Part shown: positions 16,371 through 25,120 of the stretch, piece after piece
How the letters are laid out: every line of letters starts with the position of its first letter
Position numbering within the stretch: the stretch's first letter is position 1
Origin: Marinomonas arctica
GTDB lineage: Bacteria > Pseudomonadota > Gammaproteobacteria > Pseudomonadales > Marinomonadaceae
NCBI RefSeq assembly: GCF_003259225.1
Contig: NZ_QHJF01000034.1
Coordinates: 1-61,581 of the forward strand
Direction: 5' to 3'
Length of the DNA stretch: 61,581 nt
Notes under the pieces: generated by a model
Seen by the model: the letters and a program-made list of their open reading frames with translations, nothing else
Told to the model about the DNA's origin: nothing
Databases searched by the model: none
Made by a program: the position numbers and the translations under genes

Positions 16371-17357
16371 ATGACTCATTTATACGCACTTGAAGAACTG
16401 CAACGAGAAACCACGTTTGGTGGCGCAGGCGAAGACACCAACGATCGCGAAATTCGCATCATCGACATGAGCGACTTTGACAACCGTCGCACAGAAATCA
16501 CCGAACAACTCTGGCTCGCAGCAACTGAGATCGGCTTTTTTCAATTAAGTAACCACGGCATTGATCCACAAGAAATAAAAGCCGCATTCAGCGAATCCGA
16601 ACGTTTCTTTAACCTTTCAGAAAGCATTAAAAGCCAATACCCAAGGCCCAAAGGTATCAACGCTGGCTGGGAAAGCCGTAGCCAAATTCGCCCTTCCACT
16701 GGCACCAAAGATCAAAAAGAATCCTATCAGATCACCCAGTACCATATGGATAACTTGTGGCCGAGCGAAGAAGAGTTGCCACACTTTCAAGCCAATGCAC
16801 TGCGCTTTGAAAAACAATGTTGGGAAGTGGGCATGAAGGTGTTGTCTTGCTTTGCGGACAAACTAGGCTTTGATCGAGATTTCTTTACGAAAGCCCATGA
16901 CCCACGCCAATCGGATTACCAAAGTACGTTACGTTTGTTGCACTATTACGCCACCGAAGGGGTCACAGAACAGGGCAATATTTGGCGAGCTGGCGCCCAC
17001 ACGGATTTCGACTGTTTGACCTTATTGTTCCAACACGAAGGCCACGGCGGCTTACAAGTGTGCCCAGGAGCCGAAGCAGAAACCCAACGCTGGACCAGCA
17101 TTCCTCCCTATGGCGATGTCATCACCTGTAATATCGGCGATATGCTCATGCGCTGGAGTGACGATCAGCTAAAATCCAACCTGCACAGAGTCCGCTTGCC
17201 ACGAGTCGATGAATACTGCGGCAGCCGTCATTCCATCGCCTTTTTCTGCCAAGCCAATAAAACGCAGATCATCCAAGGCCCTGCAAAACGCTACCAACCG
17301 ATAAGCGCCGCCGACTTCCTGACGCAACGCATTCAGGCTAATTTCGTCGATAAGTAA
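16371..17357 (+). CDS. 2-oxoglutarate/Fe(II) oxygenase of the isopenicillin-N-synthase family
   Basis: The 328-residue protein has an N-terminal DIOX_N-type domain (IRIIDMSDFDNRRTEITEQLWLAA then GFFQLSNHGI). The catalytic jelly roll has HTD (GAHTDFDCLT), a distal His (SNLHRV) and the 2-oxoglutarate-binding R-x-S (SRHSIAFF), so all iron and cosubstrate residues are in place. A strong AGGAGG precedes the ATG. The family includes fungal thymine 7-hydroxylase, so hydroxylation or oxidative demethylation of a base is plausible given the adjacent deaminase and importer. The gene ends at a shared terminator facing uraD. Confidence 0.9.
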   Translation: MTHLYALEELQRETTFGGAGEDTNDREIRIIDMSDFDNRRTEITEQLWLAATEIGFFQLSNHGIDPQEIKAAFSESERFFNLSESIKSQYPRPKGINAGWESRSQIRPSTGTKDQKESYQITQYHMDNLWPSEEELPHFQANALRFEKQCWEVGMKVLSCFADKLGFDRDFFTKAHDPRQSDYQSTLRLLHYYATEGVTEQGNIWRAGAHTDFDCLTLLFQHEGHGGLQVCPGAEAETQRWTSIPPYGDVITCNIGDMLMRWSDDQLKSNLHRVRLPRVDEYCGSRHSIAFFCQANKTQIIQGPAKRYQPISAADFLTQRIQANFVDK

Positions 17358-17374
17358 GCCTTCCTACTGCACAA

Positions 17375-17418
17375 TAAAAACCACCATCGATGCTCATAGG
17401 TCGATGGTGGTTTTTTTT
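17375..17418. terminator. Bidirectional terminator between the oxygenase and uraD
   Basis: The arms AAAAACCACCATCGA and TCGATGGTGGTTTTT form a 15-bp stem with A/T runs on both sides, between convergent genes. Confidence 0.9.
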
Positions 17419-17440
17419 ATATCAATCACGGAAAGCGGTT

Positions 17441-17962
17441 TTACAAATCCGCCAATCTAAACCCCGCGATCTTATGCACTTCACTCATGGCGCGGTCAAA
17501 CTCGGTTTGCCAGTCATTGGGCGTTCTGGTTTCAAATCCAGTCAGTATTTGCGCCTTGGTCGCGCCTTTCACGGCCATGATGAAAGGAAAGCCAAACTTC
17601 TCTCGATAAGTATCGTTCAGCTGTAAGAAGTGCGCCAGCTCTTCCTCTGTACATTGGTCTAAGCCTGCACCTGCTTGTTCAGAAGAAGATTCTTGCGTCA
17701 ACTCACCCGCCAGTGCGGCCTTACCGGCCAAATCAGGGTGAGCGCGTAACAAGATCAATTTTTGCTCATCGCTACTGTGCTCTACGATATTGGCCATGGC
17801 TGTTTGTATCTTATCGATACTGTCAAAATACTCACTAGGATGCGCGGCTTTTTGACGCCACAGTTCTTCTGCCACCCAAGTAGAGTGCTCATAAATACGG
17901 CTGAATAACGCGATAAAATCCGCTTCATTTAAATGACTAAAAGTCGCTAACGGGTCGTGCAT
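17441..17962 (-). CDS. uraD: OHCU decarboxylase
   Basis: The start was set at the ATG of MHDPLATFSHLNEADF, giving 173 residues, the family size. The longer open frame adds 56 residues of non-homologous, Cys-rich sequence. The core has the catalytic-His segment RAHPDLAGKAALAGELTQESS and LNDTYREKFGFPFIMAVKG. It decarboxylates 2-oxo-4-hydroxy-4-carboxy-5-ureidoimidazoline to S-allantoin, the last step of urate breakdown. It is divergent from uraH with a 194-bp shared promoter region. Confidence 0.95.
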   Translation of the reverse strand: MHDPLATFSHLNEADFIALFSRIYEHSTWVAEELWRQKAAHPSEYFDSIDKIQTAMANIVEHSSDEQKLILLRAHPDLAGKAALAGELTQESSSEQAGAGLDQCTEEELAHFLQLNDTYREKFGFPFIMAVKGATKAQILTGFETRTPNDWQTEFDRAMSEVHKIAGFRLADL

Positions 17963-18055
17963 AAAAAGACTCCAAATTCCAACAATTCGACAAAAATCGC
18001 ACTGACAAACAAAACCTCTTCGCCACAGAAACACATGGCACAAATATTGAAGTCT

Positions 18056-18064
18056 ATGAAACAA
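18056..18064 (+). promoter_or_regulatory. Candidate operator ATGAAACAA midway between uraD and uraH
   Basis: The 9-mer sits almost at the centre of the divergent uraD-uraH intergenic region, where one bound protein could serve both genes. The same word is found near 13151 and on the minus strand at 18719-18727. Confidence 0.35.
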
Positions 18065-18156
18065 TATTTTCAGGCACTTTTCACTTACTACTGTACTGCT
18101 TGCAAAAAACAGGCAAGATAAAGCCATCATTTAAAAAAAACCGTTAAGGAAAAACA

Positions 18157-18525
18157 ATGGGATACTTAACCACGCATATTCTAGACACCACAAAAGGCAT
18201 CGCGGCAGCCGGTGTCAAAATACACCTTTATAAACATACTGCTGACGGTCAACGACAACGGATTCACAGCACGCTGTCCAATAACGATGGACGCTGTGAT
18301 CAGCCCTTACTGCAAGCCGACGACTTCTCTGTGGGCGTATATGAACTGGAATTTGCCATAGATGAGTATTTTAACGCCAGCGACCTTCGTAGCGACGGCG
18401 AGACCACAACCCCTAACTTTTTGAATACCGTGGTGATTCGTTTTGGCATCAGTGATGAAAACGCCCACTACCATATTCCTCTGCTTGTTTCGCCTTATTC
18501 CTATAGCACTTATCGTGGCAGCTAG
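18157..18525 (+). CDS. uraH: 5-hydroxyisourate hydrolase
   Basis: The 122-residue transthyretin-like protein begins MGYLTTHILDTTKGIAAAG (active-site His). It contains NDGRCDQPLL (active-site Arg region) and ends in SPYSYSTYRGS; the C-terminal YRGS is diagnostic of the enzyme as opposed to transthyretin. It opens 5-hydroxyisourate to OHCU, acting between HpxO and UraD. It is divergent from uraD. Confidence 0.96.
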   Translation: MGYLTTHILDTTKGIAAAGVKIHLYKHTADGQRQRIHSTLSNNDGRCDQPLLQADDFSVGVYELEFAIDEYFNASDLRSDGETTTPNFLNTVVIRFGISDENAHYHIPLLVSPYSYSTYRGS

Positions 18526-18718
18526 TTCTCGCTAAAGCAGCCATCACAAACGGCTGAGCGAGCCAGAATAGCGCAGCTCTTATAAGAATCGCACCAAGAT
18601 AAAACACATTCTGTCTCATCGGTCAAAGAAGAAAATCGGCCCCTTCTTCTTTGACTCGACTCTCATAATAATCAATCGCCCTAAAACAATGGTTTCATGA
18701 AATAAAATTTAGACTCAT

Positions 18719-18727
18719 TTGTTTCAT
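18719..18727 (-). promoter_or_regulatory. Candidate operator ATGAAACAA upstream of hpxO
   Basis: On the minus strand this 9-mer lies about 90 bp before hpxO. A palindrome TTTCATGAAA is 16 bp away at 18693-18702. It matches the words near 13151 and 18056. Confidence 0.35.
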
Positions 18728-18816
18728 GGCATATTTATTGCCAATTACTTCTTTAATCAAAGATTAAAAATGCGCCAAGACAGCTCAAACAAAGCGCAAG
18801 ATTAAAGGAGAATGAG

Positions 18817-19998
18817 ATGAAAGCACTTATTATCGGCGCCGGCATCGGCGGCCTATCTGCGGCAGCAGCACTAAAACAACAAGGCATTGAATGCGAGATT
18901 TTTGAAGCTGTAAAAGAAATCAAGCCCGTTGGTGCGGCACTCTCTATTTGGTCTAACGGCGTAAAATGCATGAACCATCTAGGTATGGGCAGCATCATGG
19001 ACGAACTCGGTGGGCCCATGCACCACATGGCTTACCACGATGGCTTCACTGGCAGCGTGATGACACAGTTTAGTCTTGCGCCATTGGTTGACGCCGTGGG
19101 TGAGCGCCCTTGCCCGGTATCACGCGCCGACCTACAGAGCCAAATGGTCGATTGGTGGGGGCGCGAGACCATCCAATTTGGCAAACGCATAGAAAAAGTA
19201 GATCAAACCGACACAGGCGTCACGGCGTATTTTACCGATGGCACCCACGCCGTTGGTGACTTTATGATTGCCGCCGACGGCACACACTCAGCGGTTCGCG
19301 CTGATGTGATCGGCTATCAAACTGAACGCCGTTATGCAGGCTATGTGAATTGGAACGGTTTGGTAGAAATAGACGAAAGCATCGCACCAGCTGACCAATG
19401 GACGACGTTCGTTGGCGAAGGCAAACGCGTTTCCATTATGCCGATTGCTGATGGTCGCTTTTATTTCTTCTTTGATGTGCCATTACCAAAAGGGCTAGCA
19501 GAAGATAGAAGCACTGTGGTGGCGGATCTCACCCGTTACTTTGCTGGTTGGGCAGAACCCGTTCAAAAACTGATTGCGGCCATTGATCCTGACACCACAA
19601 ACCGTATTGAAATTCACGACATCGAGCCATTTGATACCTTGGTAAAAGGCAACATTGCCCTTCTTGGCGATGCCGCTCACAGCACCACCCCAGACATTGG
19701 ACAAGGTGGTTGCTCGGCACTAGAAGACGCCGTTGTCCTTGGTCAGTGTTTTAGAGAACAATTCTGGTCAGACAAAACAAAAACATTGCCTGGGGTAATT
19801 GAGGCTTTGAAACACTATGAAGAAGCACGTCGCTTCCGTGTCAAAGACCTCGTTTTAAAAGCCCGTAAACGCTGCGACGTTACCCACGGTAAAGACATGC
19901 AAGAGACCCAAGCTTGGTACGACGAACTAAGACGCGAAACGGGAGAAAACATTATTGCAGGCCTACGCTCCACCATCGTTGGTGGACCACTGGCTTAA
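18817..19998 (+). CDS. hpxO: FAD-dependent urate hydroxylase
   Basis: The 393-residue flavoprotein monooxygenase has FAD motif GAGIGGLSAAAALKQQGIECEIFE, a DGTHSAVR segment and GDAAHSTTPDIGQGG near residue 285. Like Klebsiella HpxO it has no Baeyer-Villiger motif, and SIWSNGVKC matches the urate-enzyme region. It oxidises urate to 5-hydroxyisourate with NADH and O2, replacing cofactor-free uricase. AAAGGAG lies upstream of the ATG. Genes for allantoin breakdown are not in the window. Confidence 0.93.
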   Translation: MKALIIGAGIGGLSAAAALKQQGIECEIFEAVKEIKPVGAALSIWSNGVKCMNHLGMGSIMDELGGPMHHMAYHDGFTGSVMTQFSLAPLVDAVGERPCPVSRADLQSQMVDWWGRETIQFGKRIEKVDQTDTGVTAYFTDGTHAVGDFMIAADGTHSAVRADVIGYQTERRYAGYVNWNGLVEIDESIAPADQWTTFVGEGKRVSIMPIADGRFYFFFDVPLPKGLAEDRSTVVADLTRYFAGWAEPVQKLIAAIDPDTTNRIEIHDIEPFDTLVKGNIALLGDAAHSTTPDIGQGGCSALEDAVVLGQCFREQFWSDKTKTLPGVIEALKHYEEARRFRVKDLVLKARKRCDVTHGKDMQETQAWYDELRRETGENIIAGLRSTIVGGPLA

Positions 19999-20022
19999 CC
20001 CTAATAAGTCTTTAACAAAAAT

Positions 20023-20058
20023 GAGAAAGCGATCCCCTTTACTGAGGATCACTTTCTC
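20023..20058 (-). terminator. Terminator-like hairpin overlapping the end of the GntR gene
   Basis: The arms GAGAAAGcGATCC and GGATCaCTTTCTC form a 13-bp stem with one mismatch between convergent hpxO and the regulator gene. A T run follows on the minus strand. Confidence 0.7.
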
Positions 20059-20765
20059 GCAAGTTTTAAAAAGCGCTCTCGACTGTTTGTTAAATGCAAA
20101 CGCATCGCAGCACGTGCGGCGTACGAATCGCCACGCTCGATCGCCGCATACACTTCTTCATGTTCATGATTGACATGAGCTACATCAATACGTTTGCGTG
20201 GAACAAGACTGTTTTCCATGTGTTTCATAATATCAACAAAGTAGTGATTACCTGCTGATTTGGCGATTAATAAATGAAAATTAAAATCCGCTAAACCAGC
20301 ATCCGACACATGTCCATTTCGATCTATCGCGCGTAAGGCATCCAGCGCTTTGCGTATTTCTACTAGCTGTTCGTCACTGCGTCGCAATGCCGCTAAACCC
20401 GCAATCTCCACCTCCAAACCAATGCGTAATTCCAAAATCTCTACCGCATCGTTCACATAATCAAAAGACAAGTCCATTGGACCCTGCCCTTTACTCTGCA
20501 AAATAAAAGTACCAATACCGTGTTTGGTTTCTACGTGCCCAGATGCTTGAAGCCGTTGTAACGCCTCTCGCACAACCGTTCGGCTCACGCCATGCGTTTG
20601 CATTATGTCTGCCTCTTTGGGCAGTTTGTCACCGGGGCTCCATTCTTTATTGTCTATTTTATGCAATATTTCTTGAACCAGTTTTTGTGCCAAATTGCGT
20701 TGTGGCTTGTGTTCTCGATGAGACTCAACAGAAGAAGTTACAGTCGATGAAGGATCATCTTGCAT
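20049..20765 (-). CDS. FadR-subfamily GntR transcription regulator
   Basis: The start was chosen at MQDDPSSTV (AGGA 9 nt upstream), giving 238 residues. The N-terminal winged helix has AQKLVQEILHKI, GDKLPKEADIMQTHGVSRTVVREALQRLQASGHV and KHGIGTFI. The C-terminal FCD domain has EILELRIGLEVEIAGLAALR, DFNFHLLIAKSAGNHYF and HEEVYAAIERGDSYAARAAMRLHL with metal-binding His residues. It is divergent from the enolase-superfamily/TRAP operon and is its likely ligand-responsive repressor. Confidence 0.93.
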   Translation of the reverse strand: MQDDPSSTVTSSVESHREHKPQRNLAQKLVQEILHKIDNKEWSPGDKLPKEADIMQTHGVSRTVVREALQRLQASGHVETKHGIGTFILQSKGQGPMDLSFDYVNDAVEILELRIGLEVEIAGLAALRRSDEQLVEIRKALDALRAIDRNGHVSDAGLADFNFHLLIAKSAGNHYFVDIMKHMENSLVPRKRIDVAHVNHEHEEVYAAIERGDSYAARAAMRLHLTNSRERFLKLARK

Positions 20766-20793
20766 TTTTATTATTCCTAACAACCCAAAAAGT

Positions 20794-20804
20794 CATCATA
20801 CAAC
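20794..20804 (-). promoter_or_regulatory. Candidate GntR operator half-site
   Basis: GTTGTATGATG (minus strand) lies about 30 bp upstream of the regulator start. It is repeated in opposite orientation at 20959-20969 near the divergent operon. Confidence 0.45.
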
Positions 20805-20958
20805 ATGTGATAGGAATACGGAAAATTAAAAAACAGAAGGATCATTTGATCATAAAAATCATATTTCCTGAGATAAAGACAGCATAAGAACAAGAGAAAA
20901 CGTTATTAGGTCTGAAAATAAAAATAGTCATCATATCTCTTGACCAATAAAAAGTTAG

Positions 20959-20979
20959 TTGTATGATGTACTACATCAA
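20959..20979 (+). promoter_or_regulatory. Candidate GntR operator with perfect palindrome
   Basis: GTTGTATGATG runs into the perfect 6-1-6 palindrome GATGTACTACATC, 37 bp before the enolase-superfamily gene. It is the likely site where the FadR-type regulator blocks the promoter. Confidence 0.5.
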
Positions 20980-21015
20980 AAAAATTAAAGCTCATTAAAA
21001 GAGATTTTCTTAGCC

Positions 21016-22149
21016 ATGAAAATTACAAAAATAACAGTCAGGCGAATCGCTATTCCCTTTACTGCCGGAACAAGAAAAACCACTCCGGTTAAAGAGGAAG
21101 ACAAATTCAACGGCGCCTCTCCTAACATAGATAAAATGGAATCGCTTCTTGTTGAAGTGGCAACCGATACAGGGCTAATTGGCTGGGGCGAGGCTTTCGG
21201 ACATGCCTCCAACATCGTAACCTATGCGGCTTTGGAGCACCTTGTTGCACCCATGTTTCTTGGTAAAGACGTGGCGAATTACGAAAAAGATTTGTATGCC
21301 GCAAAACGTGCTTTACACAGCTTTGGTGGTTCTGGCCCCATGCTCTACGCTCTGTCTGCCGTCGATATTGCTATTTGGGACTTAAAAGCACAGCAAGCCA
21401 AACAACCCCTGTATAAATTTCTCGGCGGCACCACAGGTAAGATTAGTCTTTACGCCAGTTTAGTAAGCTACGGAAACGAACCTGCAAAAGTTCGTGACAA
21501 TGTCCTTCGCACCGCCAATGCAGGCTTCAAAAAAATCAAACTGCACGAGACAACTTATGCCGCTATTGAAGCGGCCCGTAACGCGTTACCTGACGACATA
21601 GAGCTAATGGTGGACGTAAATTGTCCTTGGAATCTCGCCGACGCTACTCGCAAAGTCACAGAGTTAAAATCGCTTAACCTTAGCTGGATAGAAGAACCCG
21701 TTTGGCCACCAGAGAATTGCGCTCAACTAGCGGCTATTCGCCAGATTGGTGTTCCCATCTCTGCGGGCGAAAACGCCTCAGGTCCAGAAGGGTTTGAGCA
21801 GTTATTTACAACGGGAGCGATTGATATTGCACAACCAAGCGTTAGCAAAATAGGCGGTATTACAGGTATGTACGATGTTTGCAAACGCGCCGAGTATCAT
21901 CAGGTAAAAGTGGTTCCACATTGCTTTTATTATGGCGCGGGTATGGTTGCTACTGCCCATTTTATCGCAGCCAACATGCCTGAGACTTCATTAGAAATTC
22001 CTTTTATTGAATTAGGTGATCATCTTCACCCACTCAATGAATGCCCTGCGACTTATGATCTTGGAGACGCCTTTGGATTAGGGTTCTCACCCGAACCCAG
22101 AATTCTAGAAAAGTACACGATTGCACGCTGCATTATACGCAGCAAATAG
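21016..22149 (+). CDS. Mandelate racemase/muconate lactonizing enzyme-family dehydratase
   Basis: This 377-residue enolase-superfamily member has an N-terminal capping domain up to about residue 125. Its barrel includes KKIKLHE, metal ligands VDVNCPW (Asp), IEEPVWP (Glu) and SAGEN (Glu), and a general-base-type His in VVPHCFYYGAG. Such enzymes dehydrate or racemise sugar acids and related hydroxy acids. It lies directly upstream of a TRAP transporter and divergent from a FadR-type regulator, a common sugar-acid catabolic arrangement. The substrate cannot be assigned from sequence. Confidence 0.92.
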   Translation: MKITKITVRRIAIPFTAGTRKTTPVKEEDKFNGASPNIDKMESLLVEVATDTGLIGWGEAFGHASNIVTYAALEHLVAPMFLGKDVANYEKDLYAAKRALHSFGGSGPMLYALSAVDIAIWDLKAQQAKQPLYKFLGGTTGKISLYASLVSYGNEPAKVRDNVLRTANAGFKKIKLHETTYAAIEAARNALPDDIELMVDVNCPWNLADATRKVTELKSLNLSWIEEPVWPPENCAQLAAIRQIGVPISAGENASGPEGFEQLFTTGAIDIAQPSVSKIGGITGMYDVCKRAEYHQVKVVPHCFYYGAGMVATAHFIAANMPETSLEIPFIELGDHLHPLNECPATYDLGDAFGLGFSPEPRILEKYTIARCIIRSK

Positions 22150-22209
22150 CACAATATTTCTTAGCACAATAAAAATAATCTACGCTCGAAGCGTATACAG
22201 GAGAAGACC

Positions 22210-23205
22210 ATGTTCACACGCAAAACCCTTGCCGCTCTGACTATCTCATCAGCCCTTGCCGTCACACCTGCCGCTTACGCCGCGAAAATGATTACGGTAG
22301 CTAACTTTTTCCCTGATACTCACCCTAACAGCATCGCCTTAAAAGAGACTTTTAAAAATGAAGTCGAGAGCTTAAGCAAGGGAGAGTTAAAGGTCAAAGT
22401 GTTTAGTAATGGCGTTTTAGGCGCAGAAGAAAAGCTTTATAACTCTGTGCGAGGCGGTACAGTAAACATGGCAATTCTCGGTACTATCATGGATAAGGAA
22501 GTGCAAAATGTGGGGATTATTCAACTGCCTTTCCTATTTAAAAACTACGAACATGCCCAAAACGCATTAAACAGCGATATCGGCCAAAAATTGGTCAATG
22601 ATATGGATACCAATACAGGGCTTCATTTTCTTGCTTACGGTGTACAAGGGTTTCGTGTTGTCGCCAGTAACCGAGAAATTTCGTCTATGGATGACTTCCA
22701 AGGCTTACGCCTTCGCTTCCCAGGGATTTCTAGCATGATAGAAATAGGCAAAAACCTCGGTGCGAACATTACGCCGTTACCTATTTCCGATGTATTTAGC
22801 GCCTTAGAGCAAGGTGTTGTCGATGGTGTAGAGAACCCTTACCCAAATATCGTTGCATCGAAATGGTATGAAATCGTGAAATACATCACAGAAACTAACC
22901 ATGTGTTCACACCGAATTTGTACTTAATGAACAACAACTTTTGGAACTCGCTAACCAAAGAGCAACAACAAGTTGTCTCTACTGCCGCGCAAAATGCCGC
23001 AAAACAAGAGTGGAGCTTGTTGATCAAACAAGAGAGTGAGAACAAAGCCAAACTTGAACAAGATGGCGTTAAAATTACTGTACCAGATAAAGCCTTTCAC
23101 GATGCCTTAATCAAGGCAGAAGAGTCTGCTTATGAAAATTATTACACTTTGCATCCGGATGCTCGCGACATTGTGAAAGAAATCATTGCTGCTGGCGAAA
23201 AATAA
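22210..23205 (+). CDS. TRAP transporter substrate-binding protein (DctP family)
   Basis: The 331-residue protein has a signal peptide ending near AYA-A and a mature start MITVANFFPDTHPNS. DctP motifs include GLRLRFPG with the carboxylate-binding Arg, and ALEQGVVDGVENPYPNI. It captures an organic or sugar acid in the periplasm. It is 60 bp after the dehydratase gene, and a terminator-like hairpin separates it from the membrane subunits, so it is probably made in excess over them. Confidence 0.95.
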   Translation: MFTRKTLAALTISSALAVTPAAYAAKMITVANFFPDTHPNSIALKETFKNEVESLSKGELKVKVFSNGVLGAEEKLYNSVRGGTVNMAILGTIMDKEVQNVGIIQLPFLFKNYEHAQNALNSDIGQKLVNDMDTNTGLHFLAYGVQGFRVVASNREISSMDDFQGLRLRFPGISSMIEIGKNLGANITPLPISDVFSALEQGVVDGVENPYPNIVASKWYEIVKYITETNHVFTPNLYLMNNNFWNSLTKEQQQVVSTAAQNAAKQEWSLLIKQESENKAKLEQDGVKITVPDKAFHDALIKAEESAYENYYTLHPDARDIVKEIIAAGEK

Positions 23206-23215
23206 AAAATAACCA

Positions 23216-23241
23216 AGAGGGCCTTATTAAGCCCTCTTTTT
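23216..23241 (+). terminator. Attenuator/terminator between DctP and DctQ genes
   Basis: The arms AGAGGGC and GCCCTCT are followed by five T residues. The position inside the operon suggests partial termination that raises binding-protein levels. Confidence 0.8.
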
Positions 23242-23299
23242 ACATAAGAATCTGCCTTACTCTATTTACTACACGGCTTAACTAACTAAGAGCATCATC

Positions 23300-23818
23300 A
23301 TGATTAAAAAGCTGTCTCGCTCTGTAGACTTACTACTTGGAATCGGCATGGCGAGTTGTTTAACCGTTATGTCTTGTCTCGTTTTTTCGAACGTTATTCT
23401 GCGTTATTTGTTTGACTCTGGTATCACTTGGTCAGAAGAAATGTCACGCTATTTATTTGTTTTTATGATTTTTCTTGGCACAACACGAGCCATGAAGCTA
23501 AATCAACATTTGAACGTTGATGTATTCATCAAACTCCTACCATTCAAATGGCTAAGAGTTTCATTACAGCTGATTTCAGCCGCCCTAATGCTTTACGCAT
23601 TATGGTTACTCATAGACGGTAGCTGGCAATTGCTGCATATCAATATAAACACGCTGGGACCCGCAACCAATATGCCGTTGTGGTTACTCTATGCAGGCTC
23701 GATGGGTATGGGCATTTGCATGTGTTTATTCATTGTCTTTGGCATTAAACGTTTATTTGAAAATGAACAACAAAATGCTCTCAACAAGAATAAAAATCAT
23801 CAAGAAGGAGAAGCATAA
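23300..23818 (+). CDS. TRAP transporter small membrane subunit (DctQ family)
   Basis: The 172-residue protein has four membrane segments. The conserved SGITWSEEMSRYLFVFMIFLG segment follows the first and NQHLNVDVF the second, typical of DctQ. It pairs with the large subunit whose ATG overlaps its stop codon (TAATG). Confidence 0.94.
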   Translation: MIKKLSRSVDLLLGIGMASCLTVMSCLVFSNVILRYLFDSGITWSEEMSRYLFVFMIFLGTTRAMKLNQHLNVDVFIKLLPFKWLRVSLQLISAALMLYALWLLIDGSWQLLHININTLGPATNMPLWLLYAGSMGMGICMCLFIVFGIKRLFENEQQNALNKNKNHQEGEA

Positions 23819-25098
23819 TGGAGTTGGTCATTTTTGCTGGCGCATTATTTGCGGCCATTATTGTCGGTATGCCTATCGCTTTTGCACTTATCATGACAGG
23901 CATGGCGTTGATGTTTTATATGGGCATATTTAACAGCCAATTAATTGCAGAAAATCTAGTCAGTGGCAGTAACAACTTTTCGCTAATGGCCATTCCCTTT
24001 TTCATACTGGCGGGGGAGTTAATGAATGCGGGCGGTATTACTCGCCGAATTATTGATTTGGGCATGTCGATGCTTGGTCACAAAAAAGGTGGCATGGGCT
24101 ATGTCACTATTGTAGCAGCAATACTGTTTGCCTCTTTGTCTGGCTCTGCGGTTGCCGATACTGTTGCCCTTGGTGCCATATTAATCCCCCTGATGACCAA
24201 AGCGGGATATGACCATAACCGATCCTGCGGGCTTATTGCGTCTAGCGGCATTATTGCGCCCATTTTACCGCCCAGCATCCCGCTTATTTTATTTGGCGTC
24301 ACCAGCGGTGTATCTATTTCACAGCTTTTTATTGCAGGCTTAGCGCCAGGACTTATGATGGGTGTTTTGCTTATTTTTGTCTGGTGGTACGTAACGCGCA
24401 AAGAAGACATTAAGCTATTAGAAAAAGCCAGTCTTAGTGAGCGGTTAACCGCATTAAAAAATGCGTTATGGGCACTCATCCTACCGGTCATTATTGTCGT
24501 TGGTCTACGTTTTGGTATTTTCACCCCAACTGAGGCGGGGGCCGTAGCGGCTTTTTATGCCCTGTTTATTGGTACTTTTGTTTACCGTGAACTCACTCCA
24601 AAACGTCTTTTCGGTGTATTAGTCAACTGTGCAACACTCACGAGCATTATCATGTTCCTTGTCGCAGCATCGTCTATTGCCGCTTGGATGATCACCATGG
24701 CTGATATACCCGGCGCGGTATCCGAATTACTGCAACAATGGAAAGACGACCCCACCACGCTCATGATCATCATCAACGTGTTAGTCCTAATCATTGGTAT
24801 GACAATGGATCTTGCGCCAGTCATTTTAATTTTGACTCCGGTTCTCATGCCTGTTGTTACGGCCGCGGGTATTGACCCTGTTTACTTTGGGATCGTCTTT
24901 GTACTCAATCTCAGTATTGGCTTGCTTACACCGCCAGTAGGTACAGTATTAGCGGCAATATCCAGTGTTGGGAACACAAGCATGGGGGCAGTAACCAAAG
25001 GCATTGCTCCTTTTCTACTGGCTCAACTCGCCTTATTGATTGCTTTGATTTTGTTTCCGTCTTTGGTTATGGTGCCTTTTAACGCCTTATACCATTAG
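23818..25098 (+). CDS. TRAP transporter large membrane subunit (DctM family)
   Basis: The 426-residue protein has about twelve hydrophobic segments. Family motifs are GMPIAFALIMTGMALMF, the GSAVADTVALGAILIP segment and IIAPILPPSIPLILFGV, with TPPVGTVLAAI near the end. It forms the sodium-driven translocation path with the DctQ-type subunit. It is the last gene of the dehydratase/TRAP operon. Confidence 0.95.
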   Translation: MELVIFAGALFAAIIVGMPIAFALIMTGMALMFYMGIFNSQLIAENLVSGSNNFSLMAIPFFILAGELMNAGGITRRIIDLGMSMLGHKKGGMGYVTIVAAILFASLSGSAVADTVALGAILIPLMTKAGYDHNRSCGLIASSGIIAPILPPSIPLILFGVTSGVSISQLFIAGLAPGLMMGVLLIFVWWYVTRKEDIKLLEKASLSERLTALKNALWALILPVIIVVGLRFGIFTPTEAGAVAAFYALFIGTFVYRELTPKRLFGVLVNCATLTSIIMFLVAASSIAAWMITMADIPGAVSELLQQWKDDPTTLMIIINVLVLIIGMTMDLAPVILILTPVLMPVVTAAGIDPVYFGIVFVLNLSIGLLTPPVGTVLAAISSVGNTSMGAVTKGIAPFLLAQLALLIALILFPSLVMVPFNALYH

Positions 25099-25120
25099 CA
25101 AATAACAATAAGGGGGGATA

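Noticed and set aside
17963..18130. 56-residue N-terminal extension of UraD
   Set aside because: It is not homologous to the family, is Cys/Phe rich, and covers the uraD-uraH promoter region.
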